This document shows positions 5,798 to 13,139 of a DNA stretch of 16,646 nt, piece after piece. Each line of letters opens with the position of its first letter. Positions within the stretch are counted from its first letter, which is position 1. This DNA comes from CAZKEW01 sp964580435. GTDB taxonomy: Bacteria > Acidobacteriota > Aminicenantia > Aminicenantales > UBA8522. The DNA lies in NCBI GenBank assembly GCA_964580435.1, contig CAZOKP010000060.1, positions 1 through 16,646 on the forward strand, read 5' to 3'. Position numbers and translations under genes: made by a program. The notes under the pieces are model-generated. The model worked only from the letters and a program-made list of their open reading frames with translations, did no database searches and had not been told where the DNA came from.

Positions 5798-6980
5798 CGC
5801 TCAGCCTGTACGTCGTTTCTTGAGACCAGAAACTCTTTAAGACCTCCAGTTCGGGTTCACTCCATTCCCGCTTCTTCAAGATCCTGGTCAGGGCATTAAC
5901 ATCCAGTTCAACAACCTCGTCCCATTTGCCGATTCGTTTTAAAGACGCGATGAGTTCTTCCCGCTCTGCCGTATTCTTGGGGGGAAATTTCAGCAGCTCT
6001 TGTTCCTTGACGGTGATCTTGTTTTCAGACCCGAAAACGACCGAGACAGCTTCTTTTTGACAGAGGGCGATCAGAGCCTGCTTGAGCTTTTCCATTTTTC
6101 CTTCAGTGTCTCGGCAGAAAGAGTCGTATTGATTCTTTGTTTTGACATACTCGTCGACAAGCTTGACTCCCGGGTCATTGAGATATTCATTCTCGGGCAG
6201 CCGTTCGGTCTCAACCCCGTGTTTCCACATCGGGCAGATGGGTTTATAAACACACCAGTCACACAGGCTGGAAACGACGGGGGAAAATTCCTGGGCCGCC
6301 TCGATCTCTTTGACCCGAGCCAGGAATTGCTCCCTGACCTGCTCGAGCTCGTCGGCCGTTTTCCATGATTCCATTTCCTTGTCAAAGGCGAGAAAATGCC
6401 AAACGAGCCGGGCCCGCTTGAAGTCCTTGAACCGGCGCTTGACCCAGAGAGCGTAGATCGCCAGCTGCCTGTCGGCGTCCAGGGCCTCCTGCTTCGGCAG
6501 ACCGGAACTCGTCTTGTAGTCGTGCACCTCATAAAGGCCGTCGCCCATATCGACGAGCCTGTCAATGCGGATATGAAACGGATATTCCCCTTTCTCATCC
6601 AAGCCCAGGATGTCCTTTGTTTCCAGCCCGAGCACCTTTCCCCGGTCAAACGGCCTGTGTCTATGGTAATAGTCGGTGAGGTACCTTTTTCCCATTTGGC
6701 GGTAGTTCTCCGGAGTGTAATCTTTCTTGACGATGATGACCGTGTCCTTCCAATGCTCCTGCCATTTCTTGTCGTAATAGGCCAGCCACTCTTCAAGGGA
6801 GAGCAGTTTCTCATGCCGCTTATCCCGGTAGAGTTTTTCGAGGGCCTCGTGGACCCGTTGGCCGAGAAAGGTTTCTATGGTGTCTTTGGCCTCGACCTCA
6901 ATGCAATCTACATAAGCATACTTGTACTGGAGCGGACAGGTGTCATAGGTTCCGATTCTGGAGACGCTGAATACCGCCAT
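5784..6980 (-). CDS. PD-(D/E)XK nuclease with Fe-S cysteine set (RecB/Cas4-like)
   Basis: 398-aa protein of the RecB/AddB/Cas4 nuclease superfamily. Motifs in order: SVSRIGTYDTCPLQYKY (5-21) with C15; H44 in the G-x-x-x-H helix; D140 in IRIDRL; the D154-Y-K156 active site; Q172-L-A-I-Y176; and C240, C243, C249 (CDWCVYKPIC). The one-plus-three Cys arrangement matches the 4Fe-4S clasp of AddB and Cas4. Residues 255-398 form a charged C-terminal extension with no recognised domain. No helicase, cas gene or CRISPR array is nearby, so it is a stand-alone exonuclease-like protein, probably in DNA repair or processing (inference). The ATG at 6980 has no clear Shine-Dalgarno but starts 12 bp after the DoxX stop, so reinitiation is likely. 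Confidence 0.88.
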   Translation of the reverse strand: MAVFSVSRIGTYDTCPLQYKYAYVDCIEVEAKDTIETFLGQRVHEALEKLYRDKRHEKLLSLEEWLAYYDKKWQEHWKDTVIIVKKDYTPENYRQMGKRYLTDYYHRHRPFDRGKVLGLETKDILGLDEKGEYPFHIRIDRLVDMGDGLYEVHDYKTSSGLPKQEALDADRQLAIYALWVKRRFKDFKRARLVWHFLAFDKEMESWKTADELEQVREQFLARVKEIEAAQEFSPVVSSLCDWCVYKPICPMWKHGVETERLPENEYLNDPGVKLVDEYVKTKNQYDSFCRDTEGKMEKLKQALIALCQKEAVSVVFGSENKITVKEQELLKFPPKNTAEREELIASLKRIGKWDEVVELDVNALTRILKKREWSEPELEVLKSFWSQETTYRLSVGKK

Positions 6981-6991
6981 ATAGGTTTTTC

Positions 6992-7375
6992 TTAGCCGAG
7001 GCTGAGGGGCCAGGGTTTTCCGATCTTTAAGAACATCAGAGCAGAACCCAAGAGGGCCATATTCTTGGTGAAGTTGATCATCTGGATGGCTTTCTCGTCC
7101 GGCCCGACGGCCCAGAAATTGTGCATCATAAGGCTTACGGGAATGAGGAACAGGACGAGCGCTACTACTCCAATTTCCGGGTAAAAACCAAGGAGAAGAG
7201 TGACGCCTGCCACAAGAAGAAGGACTCCGGCTACGGCTACAGAGATTTCAGGAAGAGGAACCCCTTTGCTTTTAGCGTATCCGGACAGCATCGCGAACCG
7301 GAGAAAATGGTTGAGCCCATTATAGATGTAGTAGCCGCCGACGATGATCCTTCCGATTAAAAAAAGAATGGACAT
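6992..7375 (-). CDS. DoxX family membrane protein
   Basis: 127-aa integral membrane protein with about four predicted hydrophobic segments (roughly 2-20, 44-64, 68-86 and 104-116). It begins with the DoxX-type pattern IGRIIVGGYYIYNGLNHF. Family members include subunits linked to quinol oxidation and redox or thiol stress, but most are uncharacterised, so no reaction is assigned. GGGAGG (7383-7388) lies 7 nt before the ATG and sets the start clearly. The gene follows the PurF-like gene after 95 bp and is followed after 16 bp (stop to start) by the nuclease gene. Confidence 0.85.
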   Translation of the reverse strand: MSILFLIGRIIVGGYYIYNGLNHFLRFAMLSGYAKSKGVPLPEISVAVAGVLLLVAGVTLLLGFYPEIGVVALVLFLIPVSLMMHNFWAVGPDEKAIQMINFTKNMALLGSALMFLKIGKPWPLSLG

Positions 7376-7470
7376 GTTTAAACCTCCCTTCCGGATTTAT
7401 TCCAATCCAGCCACCGGCTCCATCCTCCAGCCGAGTCATCTGAAAATCCGCCTTTCCCTGGGAATTGAAG

Positions 7471-8877
7471 TCAGGACGTTTCTGCCCCGTCCCAGCAGTA
7501 GGTGCAGATCTTTTCTTTGGGCAGGCTGATGGCTTCGACGAGGTCTTCCAAGCGCTGATATTTGAGCGTTGTCAGGTTGAGCCGGCGCCGGATTTTTTCC
7601 TCCATGGCCTTGTATTTTTCCGTTCCGTTCCGAGAATACTCGCTCACGTCGCGGACGTTATCGCCCTCGAGCTCCCGGATGGCTCTTCTGGCTGCCAGGT
7701 CGAGCTCAGACCTTGAGGTCGAAAAATTTAGGAATTTGCAGCTGTAGACAAGAGGGGGACAGGCCGGCCGCATATGAACTTCCAGGGCTCCGGCTTCATA
7801 AAGCCTCTGGATCGTGTCCTTGAGCTGCGTGCCCCGGACGATCGAATCCTCGCAGAAGAGCAATCTCTTGCCTTCGATCAGCTCGCGGATGGGGATGAGC
7901 TTCATCCTGGCCACGAGGTCCCGGACGACTTGATTCTGGGGCATGAAACTGCGGGTCCACGTGGGCGAGTACTTGACGAACGGTCTCTTGAAAGGAACTC
8001 CCGCTTCGGCGGCATAGCCCAGGCCATGGCCGATGCCCGAGTCCGGGATGCCGGCCACAAAATCGATATCGATCGGGTTGCGCCGGGCCAGGAATGCGCC
8101 GCAGCGGTTCCGCGCCCATTCCACGTTAATCCCCTCGTAGCTCGAGGCAGGATAACCGTAATAAACCCAGAGGAAACCGCAGATCTGCATTTTTTCCTGA
8201 GGGGGCTTTCTTTGTTCATACCCTTCCGTCGCGATAAAGACGATCTCTCCGGGACCGAGATATTTTTCTATCCTAAAACCGAGGTTGGGAAATGAGCAGG
8301 TTTCCATGGCCACGGCGAAGCTGACCTCTTTTCGGCCGATCACCACAGGGGTCCGGCCCCATCTATCCCGGGCAGCATATATCCCTCGCTCCGTAAGAAG
8401 GAGCAGAGAACAAGAACCCTCGACCGCCTCCTGGGCTCTTTCGATTCCGGCCTCGAATGTCTCTTCCTGGTTGATCAATGTGGCAACGAGCTCGGTCGGG
8501 CTGATCTCTCCTCCACTCATTTCGGAAAAATGGAGGCGCCGGGTTTGAAAGGCCTGCCTGGCCAGCGCCTCTGCGTTCTTGATGGCGCCGACCGTGACAA
8601 TGGCATAATCTCCCAGGTGAGAGCGGATGAGGAGCGGCTGGTCATCATAATCGCTGATGACGCCGATGCCTGCGCGGGAATGCATGACCGCTATATCCGG
8701 GTCGAACTTGGAGCGGAACTGGTCGTTCTCGATGCTATGGATGACCCGGACAAACCCGTCGGGCCGGTAAACAGCCAGACCTCCCCTTTTCGTGCCCAGG
8801 TGGGAATGATAGTCCGTGCCATAGAAAAGATCGTTGATGCAGTCGACCTTGGAAATAACGCCAAAAAAGCCACCCAT
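7471..8877 (-). CDS. PurF-like amidophosphoribosyltransferase paralogue lacking the catalytic Cys
   Basis: 468 aa from the ATG at 8877. The whole protein aligns with glutamine PRPP amidotransferase, which makes phosphoribosylamine in purine synthesis. The N-terminus reads MGGFFGVI where PurF has MCGIVGI, so the N-terminal Cys nucleophile is absent. The oxyanion-hole Asn-Gly is Val-Gly (TVGAIKNA), and the Asp of S-D-x-E is Pro (SPTE). By contrast the PRPP loop is kept (EDSIVRGTQ, 343-351), as are four Cys at 233, 380, 458 and 461, which correspond to the 4Fe-4S ligands of the B. subtilis-type enzyme. It may be an NH3-dependent transferase or a regulatory paralogue. PurF paralogues starting MGGFFG exist in other phyla (from memory). 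An upstream in-frame start at 8946 would overlap the previous gene and is rejected. Confidence 0.9.
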   Translation of the reverse strand: MGGFFGVISKVDCINDLFYGTDYHSHLGTKRGGLAVYRPDGFVRVIHSIENDQFRSKFDPDIAVMHSRAGIGVISDYDDQPLLIRSHLGDYAIVTVGAIKNAEALARQAFQTRRLHFSEMSGGEISPTELVATLINQEETFEAGIERAQEAVEGSCSLLLLTERGIYAARDRWGRTPVVIGRKEVSFAVAMETCSFPNLGFRIEKYLGPGEIVFIATEGYEQRKPPQEKMQICGFLWVYYGYPASSYEGINVEWARNRCGAFLARRNPIDIDFVAGIPDSGIGHGLGYAAEAGVPFKRPFVKYSPTWTRSFMPQNQVVRDLVARMKLIPIRELIEGKRLLFCEDSIVRGTQLKDTIQRLYEAGALEVHMRPACPPLVYSCKFLNFSTSRSELDLAARRAIRELEGDNVRDVSEYSRNGTEKYKAMEEKIRRRLNLTTLKYQRLEDLVEAISLPKEKICTYCWDGAETS

Positions 8878-8882
8878 CCCTT

Positions 8883-8888
8883 CCTCCC
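8883..8888 (-). promoter_or_regulatory. Shine-Dalgarno that sets the PurF-like start
   Basis: Minus-strand GGGAGG ends 5 nt before the ATG at 8877-8875. This supports MGG as the true N-terminus, so the missing Cys2 is not an artefact of a wrong start. The site lies in the 19-bp gap after the amidohydrolase stop. Confidence 0.75.
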
Positions 8889-8896
8889 TGCGTTGA

Positions 8897-10627
8897 TCAG
8901 GTTTTCTTTTGATAGAGGACTTGTCCGCCGACGATCGTATAGACAATTTCGGCGCTTAAGATTTCGTCTTCAGGAACGCTCAGGATATCCTTGGAGAGAA
9001 TTGTGATATCGGCCAGTTTAGAGGGCGTCAGCGAACCAAGAATATTTTCCTGGAATGCGGCGTACGCTCCGTTCCAGGTATACGAACGTAAAGCCTCTTC
9101 CCGAGTCATGCACTGGCCGGGAAAGAAGGCTTTTCCGTCTTTCATCTTCCTGGTCACCGAGGCATAGAACGAAGCGATTGGGTCTACGTCTTCGACGGGA
9201 GCATCTGTACCATTCGAGATCATAGCGCCTGTCTTGATCAACTCCCGCCAGACATAGGCTCCTTCCTCGGCCCTCTGTTCGCCGATCCTTTTGATCACCC
9301 AGGGGCCGTCCGAGGTGCAGTGAATGCCCTGCATTGCCGCGACCACGCCCATTTTCCCGAAACGGGGAATATCCGCCGGATTCAAAACCTGGGCATGCTC
9401 GATGCGCCAGCGCAGGTCCTTTTTTTCAGGGCGGGAAGCGAAGGCATTTTCATAGATATCCAGCGTTTCCCGGTTACCCCGGTCTCCGATGGCATGGGTG
9501 CAGAGCTGGAAATCGTCCTCGATGGCCAGCCGGGCCGTTTCCTTCATGACCTCGAGGGGGGTAGTGTTCAGGCCCGTTGATGTCTGCAGATCGGTATAAG
9601 GCTCCAAGAGCCAGGCGCCGTGGGCGCCCAAAGCGCCGTCGATCAGGCGCTTGATCGCCCGGACGGTCAGATGATTCTGTCCCGCCCCGATGATCTTGTA
9701 CTGCCCCATTCTCTCTTTCAGGGCTTCATTTTCCTCGCTGATCATCACATAAAGGCGCACCCCTATCTTCCCGTCGTCAGCGAGGGCTTTGTACAAATCG
9801 ATGGTTTTGAAGGAGGCGCCGGCATCATGGAAGCTGGTGATCCCCTTGGACAAGCACTCCCGAACCGCCAGCTCGATGGCGCGCGTCTCCTGGCCTTGAA
9901 TCTCAGCCGGCGTCCTCTTCATTTGATCGCCGGCCAGGGCGCGTCCGATGTAGCCCTGCGCGGTTTCGATGAAAGCACCGATGGGATTTCCCTGCGAGTC
10001 CTTCACGACCTCTCCGCCCGGCGGGTTCGGAGTAGCTTTATTGACACCGCCGAGCTCCATTGCTTTGGCATTGGCCAAACAGGAATGGCCGCTGGCATGG
10101 GTGAGCAAGACGGGATTGTTTGGTGAGACCTTGCTGAGGTCATAATGAAAAGGCAGGCCGTCGATATTGGGCTGGGGCGTTTTGTCCCATTTTTCCTGAT
10201 GCCAACCCTGGCCTGTGATCCATTCCCCCGGCTTCGCTTTTTTGGCGGCTTCTCCGACCCTGGCCACGATCTCATCCCAATTCGTGGCCGCGGCCAGGTT
10301 CAGCTCCATTTTTGCTTCTCCGATGCCGGTGAAATGGCCGTGGCTTTCGATGAATCCCGGGATGGCCAGCTTTCCCTGGAGGTCGATGACCTGAGTCGCG
10401 TCTCCCTTATAAGCCTTGATTTTTTTTGAGGTTCCAACGGCCACAATTCGGTCGCCCTTTACCGCCAATGCCTCTGCCTCGGGCATCTCCTTATCCATTG
10501 TGACGATCTTGCCGTTCATCAAGATAAGGTCGGCAGGGCTCTGCTTCTTGGCGCAACCCAAAAACGCTCCCACGAGGATAAGTAAGAGCGTAAAACAATA
10601 TTGTCTAGACATTCGTTTCACTAGCAT
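8897..10627 (-). CDS. Amidohydrolase-family lipoprotein (YtcJ-like, Amidohydro_3)
   Basis: 576-aa metal-dependent hydrolase of the amidohydrolase superfamily. The N-terminus is a lipoprotein signal: MLVKR, a hydrophobic core and the lipobox FLGC with C25, so it is anchored in the envelope facing the periplasm. Metal-site marks: H96-G-H98 (ESHGHF), H267 (FHDAG), H378 (THAIGDRG), H411 (IEHAQ) and D475 (NGTDAP). The C-terminal SKLADITILSKD is the usual return of the small beta-sandwich domain. YtcJ-like members act on amides, N-acyl compounds or related C-N bonds; the substrate cannot be read from sequence. The start at 10627 has GGGAAG upstream; a second ATG at 10612 lacks one. It follows the aldo/keto reductase after 15 bp and precedes the PurF-like gene by 19 bp. 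Confidence 0.9.
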   Translation of the reverse strand: MLVKRMSRQYCFTLLLILVGAFLGCAKKQSPADLILMNGKIVTMDKEMPEAEALAVKGDRIVAVGTSKKIKAYKGDATQVIDLQGKLAIPGFIESHGHFTGIGEAKMELNLAAATNWDEIVARVGEAAKKAKPGEWITGQGWHQEKWDKTPQPNIDGLPFHYDLSKVSPNNPVLLTHASGHSCLANAKAMELGGVNKATPNPPGGEVVKDSQGNPIGAFIETAQGYIGRALAGDQMKRTPAEIQGQETRAIELAVRECLSKGITSFHDAGASFKTIDLYKALADDGKIGVRLYVMISEENEALKERMGQYKIIGAGQNHLTVRAIKRLIDGALGAHGAWLLEPYTDLQTSTGLNTTPLEVMKETARLAIEDDFQLCTHAIGDRGNRETLDIYENAFASRPEKKDLRWRIEHAQVLNPADIPRFGKMGVVAAMQGIHCTSDGPWVIKRIGEQRAEEGAYVWRELIKTGAMISNGTDAPVEDVDPIASFYASVTRKMKDGKAFFPGQCMTREEALRSYTWNGAYAAFQENILGSLTPSKLADITILSKDILSVPEDEILSAEIVYTIVGGQVLYQKKT

Positions 10628-10642
10628 TCTGTCTTCCCTTCC

Positions 10643-11635
10643 CTAACGAAAGTTCGGCTCGGGGACCGGTTTGTTCCCCAGGATGCCTTCGATCCGGCTC
10701 ATGATCTCTGGAGTCAATTTAGCGACGATGTCCATAGCCTTCATGTTTTCGACGACTTGCTCCGGCTGGGATGCGCCGGTGATAACAGAGCTCACAAAGG
10801 AGTTCTTGAGACACCACGCCAGGCCCATTTGGGCCAGTGACGCGCCCATCTCAGCTGCGATGGTCTTGAGCTGGCGGACCTTTTTTATTTTGGCTTCTGC
10901 TTCCGGGCCGGTATACCGTTCCCTGAGCCATTCATAGCCGGGCAAAGTGACCCGGGTTTCCTGAGGGATCCCCTCGTTATATTTTCCTGTGAGGAGTCCT
11001 CCCGCCAAAGGACTCCAGGTGGTCGCTCCTAACCCGAAGTCCTTAAAGAGGGGGAGATACTCTTTTTCCATGCGTTCGCGATGAAACATGTTGTATTGAG
11101 GCTGTTCCATAACTGGAGGAAGGAGATGTTCGCGACGAGCGATCAGGCAGGCCTCAACCACTTGCCGGGCGCTCCATTCGCTTGTCCCCCAGTAGAGCGC
11201 CTGGCCCTGGTTGAGAACCTGATTCATCGCCCACACCGTCTCTTCTATTGGAGTCTCCACATCCGGCCGGTGGCAAAAGATCAAATCCACGTATTCCATC
11301 TGCAAACGGGAAAGAGAGGCAGGGGCGCCTTCGATGATGTGCTTCCGTGACAGGCCTCTCTCATTGACTCCCGCTCCGCCCCAAAAAATCTTGGTGGAGA
11401 TGATGAGCTCAGACCGTCTCCAGCCAAACTTCTTGAGAATATGGCCCATCATGATTTCCGCCCGGCCGCCGGCGTAGGCCTCGGCGTTGTCGAAAAAATT
11501 GACGCCGGAGTCGTAAGCCGTCTTCATGCAGGCGGCGGCTACGTCTTCTCCCATCTGGTCGGCGAAAGTGACCCAGGCCCCGTAAGAAAGCGCGGAGATT
11601 TTCAAGCCCGACCGGCCCAGCAAGCGGTACTCCAA
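10643..11635 (-). CDS. Aldo/keto reductase (Kv-beta / YghZ-like)
   Basis: 330-aa NADPH-dependent TIM-barrel oxidoreductase. The catalytic tetrad is present: D49, Y54 (FDNAEAYAGG), K82 (STKIFWGG) and H122 (FCHRPD). The C-terminal nucleotide-binding region SSVITGASQPEQVVENMKA is typical of the AKR6-like group that includes potassium-channel beta subunits and YghZ. The likely role is reduction of aldehydes or ketones in the cytoplasm; the substrate is unknown. The start is TTG at 11635 behind AAGGAGAG at good spacing, and it begins MEYRLLGRSGLK as usual for the family. It lies 90 bp downstream of the thioesterase gene and 15 bp upstream of the amidohydrolase gene. Confidence 0.93.
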   Translation of the reverse strand: MEYRLLGRSGLKISALSYGAWVTFADQMGEDVAAACMKTAYDSGVNFFDNAEAYAGGRAEIMMGHILKKFGWRRSELIISTKIFWGGAGVNERGLSRKHIIEGAPASLSRLQMEYVDLIFCHRPDVETPIEETVWAMNQVLNQGQALYWGTSEWSARQVVEACLIARREHLLPPVMEQPQYNMFHRERMEKEYLPLFKDFGLGATTWSPLAGGLLTGKYNEGIPQETRVTLPGYEWLRERYTGPEAEAKIKKVRQLKTIAAEMGASLAQMGLAWCLKNSFVSSVITGASQPEQVVENMKAMDIVAKLTPEIMSRIEGILGNKPVPEPNFR

Positions 11636-11725
11636 ACGTTGCTCTCCTTAGTTTATGTCTTCATTTCTTCAAAGAAGCTAAAGGATATATCAGCCGGGTT
11701 AAAATCGCAACTTCAGGCCGCTTTC

Positions 11726-12493
11726 TCAGAATTTTTTCCAGTGAGTTCGCAGCCGGGTCAATTCTTTCCGCTCCTTTTCCTTGATGATCTGGTGAGTCAG
11801 CGCGGGCCCGTCCGCAAGTGAAACGACCTCGGTCCGGGAAAGAACGGTCTCGCCGAATAACGCTTCGGCCCGAAAATCGACCTCGATCTCGGCCGGCTGG
11901 AAGTTCTCGAGTATCTCCTGGGGAACTGTTTCCACGGCCCATTCCACATAGACCACGTGGTTGACATGCCTGTTCCAGTCCAGGTCGCGCCTCTGAACCC
12001 GAAAAGGCAGTTCCAGGTCGATTTTCCCGGTTCTTGGCAAAGGGTCAAAAGCGTCGGAAATGGCCCGACGAGGGTCCTTGGGATATTTGGGAAGATGGTC
12101 AGCCAGTTGAACAGGCTTTTTGCTTTTGATATCGAGCAGCATCCAGGACGACGTGGCCGTGGCCAACACATTTTTTTGTTTATCCCTGACTTCAAATTCT
12201 CTCAGGGCAAAGAGACCTCGCTGGACGGACGGCCAGGTCGTCATCTGAAAAGATTCTTTCCACAAAGGATAGCGGAATATCTCGATATGGTACCGGGATA
12301 TAACCCAGGTCAGATTCTTAGAGATTAGGTCGATAACAGACGCCCCGAGTTTATCAGCATGCTCACTGGCGGCCTCCTGGAAGTAATTGAGCAGGCTCCC
12401 CAGCTTCACCCTGCCGCCGGGGCCCATTTCATAAGCTTGAACTTCAAAACTCCGTTCGTACCGTGGTCCGGTCTCTAGAGTACCCTCGTTCAT
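11726..12493 (-). CDS. Acyl-ACP thioesterase, FatA/FatB type
   Basis: 255-aa double-hotdog thioesterase that hydrolyses acyl-ACP to free fatty acid in the cytoplasm. The N-terminal hotdog includes LLNYFQEAASEHADKLG (34-50), and the second includes the catalytic segment DLDWNRHVNHVVYVEW (170-185) with D172, N174 and H176. E210 (FRAE) fits the acidic residue found about 34 positions after the catalytic His in plant FatB. The family is known from plants and a range of bacteria. Its ATG overlaps the stop of the rhodanese gene (ATGA, 12490-12493), so the two are translationally coupled. AGAGGT lies a few bases upstream. Possible roles are supply of free fatty acids for membranes or control of fatty-acid flux (inference). 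Confidence 0.92.
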   Translation of the reverse strand: MNEGTLETGPRYERSFEVQAYEMGPGGRVKLGSLLNYFQEAASEHADKLGASVIDLISKNLTWVISRYHIEIFRYPLWKESFQMTTWPSVQRGLFALREFEVRDKQKNVLATATSSWMLLDIKSKKPVQLADHLPKYPKDPRRAISDAFDPLPRTGKIDLELPFRVQRRDLDWNRHVNHVVYVEWAVETVPQEILENFQPAEIEVDFRAEALFGETVLSRTEVVSLADGPALTHQIIKEKERKELTRLRTHWKKF

Positions 12494-13002
12494 CTCTTGA
12501 CCTCTTCTTTATTCTTGCTTGGACGATAAATTTTAGCGCTGTCGATGGCAAAAGTATAAGGGAGTCCGCTGTTTTTCCAGCCGCCGATGGAGCGATAGCC
12601 TTTGGCATCAGGTTTGCCCTCAAACCCCTCCTCGACGTTGAAAACATGGGTAAACCCGGCGCTCAGGGCAGCCCGGGCTGCAACCACGCTCCTTCCTCCG
12701 CTCCGACATAGAAAGACGAGAATATCATCGCTCTTGAACCGCAGCTTGATATCCTCGATGAAATTATCGTTGGGAACCAACTTTTGTTCGGCCTCACTCC
12801 AGAAGGTGAACGGGATATTCACGGCCATTTCCGGGTGTCCCACAAGGTAATACTCGGCGATGCTCCTGACATCGACGAGGTATGTTGCGGGATCTTTTGT
12901 CATTTCATAAGCTGTCCGGGGAGAGATGTTTTGAATCCCAGCGGAAAGAAGACAAACGGAGACCAACACAACATGAGCGAGCGCGGCAATGGATTTCTTC
13001 AT
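12490..13002 (-). CDS. Exported single-domain rhodanese
   Basis: 170 aa. A Sec-type signal peptide covers about residues 1-22; it has no valid lipobox although C17 lies in the core. The rhodanese domain follows: YLVDVRSIAEY (41-51) with the conserved Asp-Val-Arg, then the active-site loop C99-R-S-G-G-R-S105, whose Cys would carry a persulfide. The CRSGGRS loop is close to that of GlpE/PspE-type rhodaneses. An insert (FWSEAEQKLVPNDNF) lies between the two motifs. It should move sulfane sulfur in the periplasm. It is the first gene of the long minus-strand run, with a plausible promoter upstream, and overlaps the thioesterase start by 4 bp. Confidence 0.9.
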   Translation of the reverse strand: MKKSIAALAHVVLVSVCLLSAGIQNISPRTAYEMTKDPATYLVDVRSIAEYYLVGHPEMAVNIPFTFWSEAEQKLVPNDNFIEDIKLRFKSDDILVFLCRSGGRSVVAARAALSAGFTHVFNVEEGFEGKPDAKGYRSIGGWKNSGLPYTFAIDSAKIYRPSKNKEEVKR

Positions 13003-13031
13003 CGTCTCACTTTATCAGCCTGAAGGTCTCC

Positions 13032-13061
13032 ATTATTACAATAAAATGCGCTCGAGCACAA
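13032..13061 (-). promoter_or_regulatory. Candidate promoter of the rhodanese-led operon
   Basis: Minus strand: -35 TTGTGC (13061-13056), 18-bp spacer, -10 AATAAT (13037-13032) with a TG one base upstream, forming an extended -10. Transcription would start near 13025, about 23 nt before the rhodanese ATG. On the other strand a TATACT box at 13101-13106 could serve the divergent oxidoreductase, but its -35 is poor. Confidence 0.45.
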
Positions 13062-13139
13062 CTTCATCAGCTTTTTCTTCCCCAATCAAGGGGACTGTAT
13101 TATACTGAGGCAAAAAGATACCAAAGAAAAGAGACTGAA

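Noticed and set aside
6071..6814. Long open frame within the nuclease gene, same strand, shifted frame
   Set aside because: It is Arg/Ser-rich low-complexity translation typical of a frame shadow; the nuclease frame contains all catalytic motifs.
5784..6980. CRISPR-Cas association suggested by the Cas4-like nuclease
   Set aside because: No repeat array and no other cas gene appears anywhere in the window; the protein is longer than typical Cas4 and fits a stand-alone RecB-family nuclease.
8878..8946. Longer N-terminus for the PurF-like protein starting at 8946
   Set aside because: The extra 23 residues are polar, overlap the upstream gene and lack conservation features; a strong Shine-Dalgarno precedes the ATG at 8877.
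11636..11725. Promoter for the aldo/keto reductase gene (TTGCGA with TATATC)
   Set aside because: The spacer is only 15 bp and the boxes are weak; co-transcription with the upstream thioesterase gene is equally likely.
12882..13139. N-terminal extension of the FAD oxidoreductase
   Set aside because: It would run antisense through the start and promoter of the rhodanese gene and puts 86 unrelated residues before the FAD motif.
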